Source of the DNA: Hofstenia miamia
Taxonomy: Eukaryota; Xenacoelomorpha; Acoela
Length of the DNA stretch: 64,000 bases
Direction: 5' to 3'
NCBI GenBank assembly: GCA_004352715.1
Contig: SCFE01000048.1
Span: 971,777-1,035,776 of the forward strand
Shown: one piece after another, positions 46,972-58,859 of the stretch
How the letters are laid out: each line of letters opens with the position of its first letter
Position numbering within the stretch: the stretch's first letter is position 1
Position numbers and translations under genes: made by a program
Notes under the pieces: model-generated
What the model was told of the DNA's origin: nothing
Seen by the model: only the letters and a program-made list of their open reading frames with translations
Databases searched by the model: none

Positions 46972-49473
46972 ATGTTGTGTCCGTTATTTCCCCCATATAG
47001 AATATTTTTAATCCCCACAATAATTTATGTTCTCGTACTTATTGTTCGATTTCTTTGCCCAGAATCAAATAAAAGCATACCAGACGTTGTACAACTTCCA
47101 AGAAATGTGTATCCTGAAGCTTACGATATCCATTTGGAATTCAATATACAACAGCGAAGGGCATATGGAAAAGAAGTGATATCACTTAACTGCTCGTCGA
47201 ACACAGAGCTGCTGTATATACATTTCTCTAAGCTAGAAATTATTAGTTTAAAGGTCTTCAACATTGTCAATGGAAAAGAATATATCATTAATGCAGTTGA
47301 TGTTAAAAAAGATAAAAAAAATGAATTGATTCGGATTCAAAACAAGGAAAAATTCAAAAGATTCGGGAAATATTCCGTTGATATTATATTTGAAAAGACT
47401 GGAATAGAAAAGTTTACTGATGATAATAAAGTATTTGGATTTTATGTGTTTAATGACACACACTCTCCAGTGGGTTTAAGTGCAATAACCCATTTTGATC
47501 CTGCTTTTGCCAGAACCCTATTCCCATGCTTAGATGATCCGTTTTTTCGATCTAAGTTTAGGTTCGATGTCACACATACTAAAGATCTAGTAGCACTCTC
47601 TGCAATGTCTGCCAAGTTTGTCATTAAGATTAATGATTCCTTCACCAGAACAGTATTTGAAGAGAGTGTTCCTTTACCCACATACTTAACTTCAATAGGT
47701 CTAGTGCCAAATATACATGATGAATTTCAAATTGACGATTTACAAATTTCAGTATGGAGAGATCTTACAGTTTTTAATGAAATTAAAAAACCGGCCGTAT
47801 TTGCCGTCAAAAGATTGCGAGAAGTGTTCAAACTACCACCACCAATAAAACACATTGACATTTTAATTTGCCCGATGCTAAAGTATGCAATGGAGAATTT
47901 CGGTTTAATTACAATGGGAACAGAACTAATAACAATGTCCAAACAGTATAAAGAATTGTTTGCAGCATTGGGGACTTTTCAAGCATTAATAAATCACTGG
48001 TGGGGTAACATTGTGACGCATGAATGGTGGAGTGATCTTTGGATGAATGAAGGATTAAATGAGTACTTAACATATACCTTCATTGAGGCTTATTATGAAA
48101 ACAATGAGTTCAGTATAGTGGTGAAAAAGGGAATTTTTCTTGGCTATATTAATGAATTAAAGCGGAGTGTGTTTTCTCCTAAATTAACGTATGATGTAAA
48201 CAACGGAACATCATCGTATATTAAAGAGAATGGTTTTCGTAAAGATGTCATAAACAAGGGTAAATTATTGCCGATGTATCTCAAGTATGTTATAGGTGAA
48301 AATTTTGTTTCTTGCTGGCGGCAGTTTATTGCTAAAAACTACTTCACGTCACGAAATACTTGGCAATTTATAGATTTTATGAGTTATTGTTCGTCTGATG
48401 TTGATCATCGAAAAGAAATTAATCAATCATTGTACGACTGGCTCTTGACACCGGGATTCCCTGTTTTAACTGTTAAGAAAATAAATAATAAAAAACTTCA
48501 AATTTCACAAAGAGGATTTTTCAATAGCAGTGAGGAATTGATTACTAAGTTATCGATAAGTCAGCCTGATGGAACGGAGTTGAAAGACATTTGGTTAACT
48601 AAACAGCAACAAACTGTGGACTTCAACTTGAAAAAAGGCTATTCTTTAAATTTCGATAGAAAAACACTTGCATCCGTATGGTATGAAGAAGACAGCAACT
48701 GGATAGTGTTAATTAACCAACTGAGCCGTAAGGTTCCAGTAGATTCCAACAGCTTGATCTATCTCGGCTTATTATGTGACTTAAATTATGCAATTGGTGG
48801 TAGTTATGCACCTGTGTATGCTGTTTTTAATGTAATTGAAAAAATGGATGACACTATGGATGGATTTATACCGTACTACAGAATTTATAAAATATTGCTT
48901 GACCGGTTGTCAACATTTACTTATTCAGAAGACAGTAATGTGGATTTAGCAATAAAAGCATTGAGCAAATTTGAGAGCCTCCGCATTTTCAAAAACTGCA
49001 ATAAGAATATTAAAAGTTACAGTGAAAAAGAAATGTGCGAAATTACAAGGTATTTTTGCACAGAATCTGACTTTACAATGTGTCAGAAGAAAACACAATT
49101 GTCAACATTTGGGGATCCCAATTTTCGAAAGTTTATAGAACATCGTAATATTTCTGATGAGGCGACCTTGTATGTCAAAGAATCGTATCCATTATTTAAA
49201 AATCTTAAACTGTTTTTAAGTGAAACAATTGAAAGCATTATTAATGAATGTTTAAAATATTCTGTATGCCGCTATAAATTTATTCACACATATTCATTAA
49301 TGTTTCCTATTATTTCTAGAAAGATTGCAATTGCTCAAGTACAAACTTATTTCGAACTGGATGCCGTGATTAGAAGAGAAACTAATGGAAAGGAAAATTA
49401 TGAAAGAAAAGTGTATGTAGATCCAAACTTCATTGCCAATGGCTTCCAGAAGTTAAGCCATTTTTTGTCATAG
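46972..49473 (+). CDS. M1 aminopeptidase paralogue lacking the zinc motif (pseudo-enzyme)
   Basis: A single uninterrupted 833-codon frame, colinear without gaps through residue ~360 with the minus-strand copy. A short N-tail is followed by a type II membrane anchor (residues 11-28), the M1 beta domain, AMENFG at 306-311 with the substrate N-terminus-binding Glu308 kept, and the WMNEG Glu360. The zinc and catalytic positions His337, Glu338 and His341 of the sister gene are Gln, Ala and Asn here (QALIN), and the Y-x-K-G Tyr position is Ile427 (INKG). Without both His ligands, the general-base Glu and the Tyr, hydrolysis by the M1 mechanism is not expected. The surrounding helix (WWGNIV, WWSDLWMNEG) and the C-terminal helical domain are well kept, and the frame is open throughout, so the protein is probably maintained for binding. 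Coding region intronless. The first ~60 bp of 3' flank resemble those of the sister gene. Confidence 0.9.
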   Translation: MLCPLFPPYRIFLIPTIIYVLVLIVRFLCPESNKSIPDVVQLPRNVYPEAYDIHLEFNIQQRRAYGKEVISLNCSSNTELLYIHFSKLEIISLKVFNIVNGKEYIINAVDVKKDKKNELIRIQNKEKFKRFGKYSVDIIFEKTGIEKFTDDNKVFGFYVFNDTHSPVGLSAITHFDPAFARTLFPCLDDPFFRSKFRFDVTHTKDLVALSAMSAKFVIKINDSFTRTVFEESVPLPTYLTSIGLVPNIHDEFQIDDLQISVWRDLTVFNEIKKPAVFAVKRLREVFKLPPPIKHIDILICPMLKYAMENFGLITMGTELITMSKQYKELFAALGTFQALINHWWGNIVTHEWWSDLWMNEGLNEYLTYTFIEAYYENNEFSIVVKKGIFLGYINELKRSVFSPKLTYDVNNGTSSYIKENGFRKDVINKGKLLPMYLKYVIGENFVSCWRQFIAKNYFTSRNTWQFIDFMSYCSSDVDHRKEINQSLYDWLLTPGFPVLTVKKINNKKLQISQRGFFNSSEELITKLSISQPDGTELKDIWLTKQQQTVDFNLKKGYSLNFDRKTLASVWYEEDSNWIVLINQLSRKVPVDSNSLIYLGLLCDLNYAIGGSYAPVYAVFNVIEKMDDTMDGFIPYYRIYKILLDRLSTFTYSEDSNVDLAIKALSKFESLRIFKNCNKNIKSYSEKEMCEITRYFCTESDFTMCQKKTQLSTFGDPNFRKFIEHRNISDEATLYVKESYPLFKNLKLFLSETIESIINECLKYSVCRYKFIHTYSLMFPIISRKIAIAQVQTYFELDAVIRRETNGKENYERKVYVDPNFIANGFQKLSHFLS

Positions 49474-50049
49474 TAAAAATGGAAACTCGTAATTGTAAAT
49501 TTTAATTTGTTAATGTAATTAATAATTTGGTCTAATAATTATAGAATTTTATTGTTTATTTCTTACGATAAAAGTGCTTGGGTTATATCACGGCATGTAT
49601 CCAAGCACTTATATATAGTTTAATATACATCAAACAAATCTCATCATTCGCTTACGAAATATGTTACCAAATTCTCCCCATCTAATGTAAATTTTCATTA
49701 GATAAGTTAAATTACATTCCGTTATACAAAACATTTTCTGTTTATAAATTTAAGCACCCAACATGTTAGAAAAGTGTCATTATGGAGTCCATACAATTTT
49801 TTAACAAATGATTTTGATTAGATGTATGTACATTCCCTACGTATATGACTATATTATTGATGAAGTGATAGCAAATGACTTCATTACTGATTCTTTGATT
49901 AATATATCAAATATCTTTTTTCGACCCCACATTTCTTGTCTACTCATTTCCTATCTCAATGTTAACGGGTGTTGCATAGTATGTGTAGAGTTGCATGCCG
50001 GTCCAAGGCCCCGACCTGAATTTAAAAAGTTACCAGCCAGAATTATTTT

Positions 50050-53000
50050 TGGCACCCGCACCGATTAACAAATTGGTTTGTCATTGGCCGCGATGTCTTT
50101 ACATTGGCTGCGATGTCTTCTCTCAAGACAGACGATTGTGCTCTCCGCTCCGCACTTAAAAACGTCATTGACTCACCCATCAATATAGACGACGAACATT
50201 GCTAACTTGTAGCACCATTTTGGCTCTCAGTCGAGAGGAATTATATTCTCGTTGCATTCATTTCTTAGAGATCACACGCATGTATCCCATACACCCAACA
50301 CGCCCTCCAAGAAACCTCACAAAATTAAACCAGGTACAAATTTTTTTAATTTTAGGTAGCTTCATGCTCAGGAAATTACCATCCGAAAATATAATCACAG
50401 AGGTCTCTGTGCACTCATATTCCGGCGCCTGCATATCTGAGCTTCAACAGACATTGGAACTCTGCCCGCAAACAAAAATTAAAACAGTCATCGTATAAAT
50501 TGGAAGAATGACATTCTCAAGAACCCAACCATCTACGAAGTTTACTGGTCTTATTAAAATCAACCATATTTTTAGACCTAATAAGATATTTCTTAAGGAA
50601 ATTCCACCTTTTTGCAACAGCCTGCTTCAAGGCAACAATAAAGTAGTAAAAGTCAGTATGATTATTTCTAACTTATCAGAAAAATTAAAACTTCCAGCAT
50701 TTAAACTTCACAGTTTTGTATAGGTCCTAATGTTCTTAACAGTCATCTTTTTTCAAAAGAGGGCATTTATTTCTTACTTTGATTGGAAAATTTGTATCGA
50801 TCATTAAGTCTTCATCTTATCGCAAAATTCAATTCTTCAAAGCTATGCCTACAATACGGAATCTTTGAACGTTTCGCGCCTCGATTTTTGCAGGCCTTTC
50901 GTTAGCAACCTGTCGCGCCACCCGCTTGCTCACCCGCCCAGGATGCATAAATCATGCGCTGCTGCACATGGTCTGTTAATGAAACTTTTGCACTATTTAG
51001 AAAGGATAGAGTATTGAACAAAATGTTAGGAAAATCCAAAAGTGGAGGTATATTATTATTAGTCCCAAAGTCATTCCCAAAATAGTCAACGATATTAAAA
51101 GTCCTAACGCATCAAATTTTGACAGTCTATGGATTGAAATTACTAATTCAATTAAAAATTCTTGATTTAAAAAGCAATTATTAAATGTATCCTACAGTCC
51201 GCATAAGAAATTCACCAATTTTTTATTCAACTATAAGAAGTTATAAAAATAAAGACCTAGTGCTTTTCGGAGATTGGAACCTTAATTATTTTAATGCTAA
51301 TGATCAATGTAAAGCATTGCCTACTAGAATCGCAATTCCAGTACACCATTTTTGAATGCCCATTCTCTGATCACTGTTTTACATCTATCAAATTTCATAA
51401 GTCTTATTCAACCTAAAAAATTACCATGAAATGGATTACAACTCGTGAAAAGTGTATTAAATATATTAATAATTTTAAGTCATCCTTCTCATCAGAAAAT
51501 TGGTTTCCTGTATATTCTGCATCAAATATAAATGAAATGCTAAAAAATTGCTCAGACATTTTTAAATTTCATCTCAACAGATTTTGCCCTGAAAGGAAAA
51601 TAATGGTTAAATCCATAACAATACTTCTAACAAACCCTGGATATCTGCCACTTGTAAACCATTGATTCGCGAAAATAAGAAAGCATATTTAAACATTTTA
51701 TAAATTCTCGAACGAACAAGAACTTTGCTGCCTATAAAAAGGCCAGAAATGCCTCGAATATTTAATCTCATAGGGCATTCAATGAATTCATTAAGAATGA
51801 ATATGCGCGCCTTCCAAATGAACGTTCAAAATGGAAACTAATAAAAGAAATCACAAATTATAAGCGATCAAAATCAAACTCAATTGATGTGATAAAAGAT
51901 CAGCAAGGAAACAATCTTTCTCACCATTTAGAAATATCTAATGAATTAAACAAGACTTTTGTCAACTTAGGAAAATACAACGCCCCCTTATTAAATACAA
52001 AAACATCTCACACAAAATCTTTACACCTGAATTATATTTCCAATTCTCAACTACCTATGAAATTATTAAATCGATTCTTAAGCTTAAGCCCAACAAATCA
52101 AGTGGTCCCTAAAATATCCCCTCTTGGGCTCTTAAAATGACTGCAGATATCATTGCAAGTCCTTTAAATTTCATCTTTAATGAATCTATAAAATGCAATC
52201 ACTTCCCAGATTATCTAAAACTTGCTCACATTACTCCTATTTTTAAGAAAAACGATCCTTCAATTGCCACTAATTATCGTCCAATTTCAATTCAAAATAT
52301 TCGAAAAATTATTACATATTCAAATAATCGAACATTTTAATAAGTGATTTGTTATCAAACACCCAATTTGGATTCCGCAAAATTGTTTCAACAACTGATG
52401 CACTATTACATGCTACTAAAAAATGGAGAACATCACTCGATTCTAATAAATTTGTAGCTATAGCTTGTATAGATCTCTGAAAAGTCTTTGATTCGAATAA
52501 TCGCAAGATACTAATTGAAAAACGATCTTACTTAGGATTTTCTTGTAATAGTAAGCAATTGATAACTAGTTACCCCAACCAAGGATTCCAGAGAGTTAAA
52601 TTAAACGATATTTTTTGAATGGTTACCGGCTTACCGGCCTTTTTGATACATCAGTCAAAATTTGGGAGCGTTCAGACGAGCGTCTTTTTGATGTACATCA
52701 AATTGATGAAATTCCGTTCATACGAGCATTATTTTGATGCACGTCCACTTGTTTATTCATCAATTAAGTGTAATAGGAATTTTTTTTATCACTGGGAAGA
52801 TTATAATCAACACCTCAATTACTGATTCAAAACGTGCTTTAAAAAAATATATTTATAAATCAATCCCAAGTCCTAAGCAGTTAATTCAAATAAATACCGC
52901 CACTAAATTTTATAAAATTGTAAAATTGCTTCCACCATATAATTGCATAAAAATCCCAGAATTTTCGAACAAGATCAACGAAAGAACAAAAAGATTTACT

Positions 53001-53260
53001 GTAAACAAGTATAAATCTAAAATAAAGCGAAATTCTTTTATAAATAGTGCAATAAGGCAGTGGAATGAATTTCCCCAAGAGATCAAATGTATTAAAAATG
53101 TAAAACACTTTCGCAAACGTGTTAAGGAATTAATTCTAAAGCAAAAGTTCATCTGTGGAAAAGCTTGGATAGGCTATAAATTTTATAATACTGATTATAC
53201 TACTATTACAAGACTATAATATCCGTAGCCTAAAATGACGCTTTTCTTGTATATATTTCA
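50050..53260 (+). mobile_element. Degenerate LINE with SGNH-like ORF1, endonuclease and RT
   Basis: Broken frames give, in order: an ORF1-like part with HSYSGACISELQ and, in a shifted frame, KNDILKNPT (50410-50530), resembling the Gly and GxND blocks of SGNH esterase domains found in some LINE ORF1 proteins; endonuclease blocks SGGILLLVPK (51045), LFGDWNLNYF (51255) and SDHCF (51368); a linker; RT blocks PSWALK...FNESIKCNHFPDYLKLAHITP (52120-52235) and NYRPISI (52274); and a C-terminal end with SAIRQWNEFPQEIK (53049) typical of the LINE RT tail. The YADD region is lost in the deleted or scrambled stretch around 52560-52740. All parts carry stops and frameshifts, so it is dead. It is probably of the CR1/L2 superfamily. 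Confidence 0.78.
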
Positions 53261-53269
53261 TGTCCTTTT

Positions 53270-54180
53270 TATTATTTTTGTACATTGACGCTATTTAGAG
53301 AATTTATCAGTTTCTGAAATTGTAAATAAAAGTCTGTAATTATAGAATATCTTATCTTAACCCTATATAAAACGAATTTGATTGGATGTTTAATTCTATA
53401 GATATTATTATATAATATTGCCTAGAATAAGTAGTTAATTACTGATTGATCAAAAAACGAAATGACCTTTTAAAAGTTTCTAGAGCCCGGTGGTATACCA
53501 ATACTGAAACCAATACCGCTATATTATGACAATACCGAAAAATACTGATAACGTGATATCTTGCCTAAAAGATTGACAGGACATTATTTAATAGTAGGCT
53601 GTGTATTGTGTGCAAGTCCGCGGGTCTGAATACTTGCTGAAGGAAAACCTTGAACAATTCTGTTGGAGGTTCAAGATATAGCAGTTTAGAAAATTACGAA
53701 ATTTCTTAAGAAAATTCTATTAATACAGTTACACTTATATTGCTGATTAGCACACAAAATTTTGTAGTAAATACTTTAACAAAAACGAGCTACTTAGAGA
53801 TTTTTCTTAAAAATCAGATTCACAAAATGTGCTCATTCGGATTAAGGTGTATTTATTTCTTTGCAATGCAAAAATCATACTATGATTATGAAATTAAATT
53901 ATGAAATTTAATCCTTTTAATTTATGCTCGAGGTCGAAAGGTCCTTTCCATTGCATAAGCTATTTATATATTTAAAAGTTTTAATATACTGGTGATATTA
54001 ATAATTGTTCCATGGACTGGCTTAAAATTTCGTTTTATCAGAAACGAAAGTTCAATATAACGCATTCATATTTGTAATTACTATTACATTTTACATATGA
54101 ATTCATTTAATTGATATAACCATGGTATTTTGGAAATTGACAAAAAATTTTAAATAATCCAAACTTCAATTTTGTTAGCG
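53270..54180. other. AT-rich spacer, no gene seen
   Basis: A few short CAATACCG-type repeats at about 53500-53550; otherwise nothing supported. Confidence 0.5.
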
Positions 54181-54189
54181 ATTGTGAGC

Positions 54190-54700
54190 CTTTGAGCCTT
54201 AGTAATTTTATTATAAAATTAAAAGGAGAATCTCTTTCAATGAAGAATAAAGCAAAAGCAAAAACTCTGGCCAATTTCTTCTATGAGAAAGAACCAAGTG
54301 TAAATGAGATATATAGAGAAGGCTGCAGATTACTGGGAAACATCAAGTCTTGCAATTGTAACTATTCTAAACAAGATCATCTCATCAAAAATTAGGCCAT
54401 ATTATAAAAACTTATGTACAAAGTTGCGGTGAATATTCTCATCAACAGAGATAAGTTCTATCATTCGCACCTGATCGAAACTCCACTATGCCGACTCTTT
54501 AAGAATGAAAATGAAAATCAATTCCATCTGATTTTGAAATGCAATAGGAGAGTACCATCAAAGCCAGACAGCTTCAATGGGACATTGGATATACTAACAA
54601 CAGCAGAATTTGAAAAGACAATTTACTGCATTACATCTATTGCATTACCTGCAGATCAATGAGACCCTGTATATAATTTCACTCCACTATTTTGTATGTA
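54190..54700 (+). mobile_element. LINE 3'-end relic with zinc-knuckle-like block
   Basis: The stretch 54414-54662 encodes ETPLCRLFKNENENQFHLIL followed by KC, the Cys-x(n)-His-x(n)-Cys pattern seen C-terminal to RT in several LINE clades; the second Cys of the CxxC pair is Phe here. The preceding stretch (54192-54395) is compatible with the same protein. It has no RT core. Confidence 0.4.
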
Positions 54701-55269
54701 TATGTTTTACTAACCCAACCCCTTTTTAGATTTCTACTTGTCAATTATTAATTTTTAATCCACATCTAGTACAAATGTAAGTATGTGTGCGTTGTTTCTT
54801 TTCCATCATTAGTTTCAGTATAGTTTGTGTGTGTTTTTTTCTTTTGTTTTAGAGCAGTAAGGTCACACATGGGAAAGTTGTTTCATATTGTTTAGTTCAC
54901 TGGTTCTCATTACTCATCCTTGTAAATAGATGTAAATATTTTTTGCTTTGTGTACTTAGAGGCATGTAGGTTTTTAGTACTGTGATGAAAAGAACTGCTT
55001 GGCTTGTAAATATGTTGATGCTATTGTAAATAGCTTGAAGCCAAGAAAAAAGAATCATTTCTTTATCTGAGTACACTTTTTTGTAGATAAAATACAAAAA
55101 AGGTTTGACACATGACTTCCTTTAAATGCTCTTAACAAAAAAACTTCGAACATTTTTAGAGTCAGACTTCTAGTGAAAGTTAGCTTGTACAAATACTCTA
55201 CGTTATAGTTAAGCTTTAAAAGTCTACCCGCAAAAGTTTTTGAAATTGAAATAAATTGCTCACAAATTC

Positions 55270-55790
55270 AATTATTTTTACATCGCTTTTGATAAAGCAG
55301 ATTATTGCGATGACAAGTACTATTCAATTCTTATTGGTGAACTTTCTGATACCTTTAATCAACCTTATTTACTGGATATTTCCCTGGATTGTTGTGCAGC
55401 AAACTTAACCATTGTTCCAAAAAAATTTTATCTGCTTTATCAAAAACTGGTGCTTTTGATAACTATGAAAAATTCAGTCAATTTTTGAGCGAATGTGTGG
55501 CTTACAATATTTCTGCAGATCAATCATTACAATGCACTTTTCCAAAAGTGATCCACGTTTTGTGTGTTTCACACATGTTGAGCCGGGTTGCAGCAGAAAT
55601 TTTGGGTAATTATAGTCCACCATGCGAGGGTTTATCAAAAAGCTGACAAAATATTTTAGAAATGGCATTCGTGAGCATCAATGAAAAACTTTTAACAATT
55701 TAGCCAATACACCTTTTTCCATTATGTTGATACCCACTGGGGAACCTGATTATTCTGTATTTCGGATAAAACAAAAAATTGGAAGATATT
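55270..55790 (+). mobile_element. hAT-family transposase fragment
   Basis: Pieces in two frames: FDKADYCDDKYYSILIGELS (55288-55347), then DNYEKFSQFLSECVAYNISA and TFPKVIHVLCVSHMLSRVAA (55464-55597). These resemble the RNase H-like catalytic part of hAT transposases, where a Phe-Pro-x-(hydrophobic)-x-H-x-x-C-x-x-H block precedes the long insertion domain. Frame changes and stops interrupt it, and the ends of the element were not found. Confidence 0.5.
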
Positions 55791-56115
55791 GAAAGAAGTT
55801 CCTTTTATCTTTATGGATGACAGCAAGGTTGAGAAAAATTGGATTGATGGACAGCCTGCAGTTTGTTCAGCTTCCAAATTTGGAGTCAGAAAAAGAGATT
55901 TTAGCGTCCCTAAGGCTTCAAATCTAGATACCATTATGGAAAAAGGGATGGCCACAGAAATGTGTGGAAAACCTTTTGGAAAAAAGGCAATTGAAAAATT
56001 TTAAAAGGTCACAGAAAACAACAGTGGTCTCACAACAGTCACTAAGAAATCGCAGGGGTTTGAAGTAAAAAAACCCTGCATAAATAGTTTTTACGAATGC
56101 AAAGTGCACAAAAGT
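55789..56115 (+). other. Unrecognised coding-like stretch after the hAT fragment
   Basis: A 71-codon open frame (55789-56004) with balanced amino-acid composition (KEVPFIFMDDSKVEKNW...) continues in frame past a TAA for about 35 more codons. I do not recognise it. It may be the decayed rest of the same transposon or of a captured gene. A further open stretch at 56323-56547 is similarly unplaced. Confidence 0.3.
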
Positions 56116-56669
56116 TGATGTTGAACGGCTTTTCCTTCCTTAAAACCCCGTATTTCAACTAGACCAAACATGCTAGAATAAACTATGCAAAAACTGATTT
56201 TTGTTAAATACAATAACCGTTAAAATGAAAATAAGTGTTATGCCTAAAACGTTGTTTTTCTTGCAGAAAACTGAGCTTATCTGCCGAATTCGGCTCCGAA
56301 CAACGCATTTTCGGGCCAAATTTTGAAGTTTCTAGGACAACCAGATGCAAAATGTTTTCTACTCTATTATGCTGAGTCTAGATATTGGGCCTGTCCTGAG
56401 CACCATGGCACTAACACCACTCATTTGGTTGGCCAATTTCAGGCTTCTGAAGAGAAATTTCATTTTAAAACGAATATTTTTTCTAATGAAGTATACAAAG
56501 ATTTCATGTGTATTAGTAATTTGGTTCATAACTCGTATGCTAAATAATTATAATTAAATAAAAATATGAAATTCTGAAGCAATTGAAAATTTTAAATCTG
56601 TATGATTATGAATTCGTACAGCTTATTGAGAAAATGTTCCAACTTTTGCGCTGCTAAAGATAATATAAG

Positions 56670-56690
56670 ATATATATATATATATATATT
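56670..56690. repeat. (AT)n microsatellite
   Basis: Short alternating AT tract. Confidence 0.9.
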
Positions 56691-57229
56691 AAAAAATCTT
56701 TTAAACGTTTGGACTATTATAGAAAATGAATTTTATGCAATTCCTGATCAGAAAATATTGGCTTCCTGAACGAATTCAACAAATTTTGGCAGTCCGTGGA
56801 TTCCCTATAAAATATTTGAAACGATCTTTTATGTAATTTTTGATATTTCATAATACATATTTTGCGCTTTTGTTATATTTCACACTTTGATAAAAAACTT
56901 ACATTACAATGAGTGCCCCAACTTCAATTTCCAATTATGATTAACGTAGAATGCAAAAAAATCTGTTAAAAACGAGAAAAAAATTTCTAAGAATTTTCTT
57001 TAGATGACTTAATGCAGCATGCATCAAAAGGCTGATAATTTAAATACGTAAATGTTCAAATGCAATTTTGCCAGATGAAACTGCCCTAACTTCAATTTCA
57101 TGTAATGTACAATAGGAACATTAATATTAGTTATATTCAAAGTCACTGCAGAAACATCGTAATTACTTTTATTAGATGTAAAATGCAAAATTCTGTTTTA
57201 GCTTCATTAATATTCAACTTATACTTGCA

Positions 57230-57980
57230 AAAATATCTTAATGTTACAATTCAATTCTATAGATTCCAATGGTAGGCGTATTGATATATTACCGGTGAAA
57301 ATGCATGTCATCGGCATATTGGATTAAATTGCAATAAGTTATAGAATTCATGTCATTTACATAAATAGTAAAAAGAGGAGCTAGAATTGATCCTTTGGGC
57401 ACCCAATTATAAACTGGTAACAATTCCGAAAAAATCGTTTAATTTAACTCTATGGAATGAAAAGCCTTTGAGAGATTAAGTAGTAGAATCGAGAAATGCC
57501 CACCACTTTTCAGTAGCATTTAACATTGCATCAGCTGTTGAGAAATTTTTGCCAAATCCAAATTGTGTCCTTGATAATAAATTATACTTATTTAAATATT
57601 CCGTTATTTGATTACGTAATAATCTTTCGAATATATTGATTCATTGAGATGTAATTGAGATTGGCCGCTAATTAGTAGCAATGAATGGATCGTTTTTCTT
57701 AAAAATAAGAATAATGTGAGCAAGTTGCAGGATATCTGGAAAGTAATTACATTTTATGCATTCATTAAAAAGCTAAATTTTAAGGAATTTGCAATGTCTG
57801 CAATTTTAAGAGCCCATGAGAGAATGCTTGAGGGACCAATTATAATTACTTTAGGAACAAAAGTTGTATCGGTTGCACGGTGCCATAACTTAATTACCTC
57901 GGCATTTGATGCTGATACAATATTGAAATTAAAACAAAATAATAATCGAATTCCGATTAAAAGTAAATGAAAAAGCATTT
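57230..57980 (-). mobile_element. LINE reverse-transcriptase relic, minus strand
   Basis: Minus-strand reading gives GPSSILSWALKIADIANSLK (about 57775-57834), closely similar to the PSWALKMTADIIASPLNF block of the plus-strand LINE at 52.1 kb. NFSTADAM (about 57520-57545), KGSILAPLFTIYVNDMNSIT (about 57345-57405) and QYADDMHFH (57300-57326) follow, which are RT motifs A-neighbour, B and C with the YADD catalytic box. Stops and frameshifts break it. It is the same family as the 50-53 kb LINE, in opposite orientation. Confidence 0.72.
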
Positions 57981-58189
57981 TGGGTGCTCCTTTCAGAGTA
58001 TGTGGTAGTGACGTTTAACATTGATTAGTTATTATTCCTAAAGTTGCCCCTTTTAATTACGTTTTATTGTTTCTTATTACGTTAAATGTGGTTTAGTTTA
58101 GGTTGTTTATTAATCAGATTGCCTCTAAGCGCATGATGGACCTCTTCACAATACTGCTTGCACCCAATACGATTTTTACAGGGCTTTAG

Positions 58190-58375
58190 GTCTTATAGGG
58201 TTCCTATATGGAATATTACAACCTAATCCAGTTCTATGGATGTCGTTCAGCAGGCTGCGCCGCTTATAATACTCTAGTTCAAGATAACGACATTACCAGA
58301 TTTCAAAATGCGGACGCACGGTTGGTATTTAATAATTCTGGATATTTAAAAATTGAATTCATTCGATTATGACAC
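58190..58375 (+). mobile_element. Possible LINE 3'-end scrap
   Basis: The plus strand reads IEYYNLIQFYGCRS...DITRFQNADARLVFNNSGY, resembling the C-terminal region of LINE RTs (EY-x-x-x-IW followed by L-x-x-Q-x-x-A-x-R). Short and degraded. Confidence 0.35.
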
Positions 58376-58639
58376 AAAACATGTGTTTAAAATCTGCTTA
58401 ACAATTACAGATTGTAAAACTGACACATTATACGGTTAAAGTCCAACTAATCAATAACACAAACATATGTAATGGCAATCTTCAAACTGTACTAGGAAAG
58501 AATTTGTTATATTTTGAAAAACAGTTAATATTGGCTTGTAAAATAATTTTGTTTGCAATATCATTCGCATTATTTTAAAATTGAAATAATTAACAATGTA
58601 TTAAACAGTTAAATATACTGATATCCTGCTTTATCCTGC

Positions 58640-58645
58640 TTTATT
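58640..58645 (-). promoter_or_regulatory. Poly(A) signal for PRPS
   Basis: The minus strand reads AATAAA about 120 bp after the PRPS stop codon. Confidence 0.6.
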
Positions 58646-58761
58646 TCATCCTCAGTAGAAACAATTTAATATACACACATAGAATTATACAAAGTATATA
58701 ACGGTGTATAGAACTGGAATCCAAAAAAATTAAAGAAAGTAAAGAATTAAAATTCAGTCCT

Positions 58762-58854
58762 TCACATGGGCACGTTGTTGAACAAATATGAAACTGACTC
58801 TCCATTGTGAGTACGCCGGATTGCTTCAGCCAAAATCATTCCAATGTCAATTAC
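58762..58854 (-). CDS. PRPS1: Ribose-phosphate pyrophosphokinase (PRPS), last exon
   Basis: On the minus strand an acceptor (ATTTTTAG, AG at 58855-58856) is followed in phase 0 by 30 codons, [20 protein letters not shown] then [10 protein letters not shown] and TGA. This is the C-terminus of class I PRPP synthetases, almost identical to the animal PRPS1/2 ending (VIDI[21 protein letters not shown]). The enzyme makes PRPP from ribose 5-phosphate and ATP in the cytosol for nucleotide synthesis, and this tail packs at the subunit interface of the hexamer. Upstream exons were not recognised between 58.9 and 64 kb, so the preceding intron is probably longer than 5 kb. The gene reads leftward out of the right side of the window. 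PRPS1 and PRPS2 cannot be separated from this piece. Confidence 0.93.
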   Translation of the reverse strand, partial: VIDIGMILAEAIRRTHNGESVSYLFNNVPM

Positions 58855-58859
58855 CTAAA

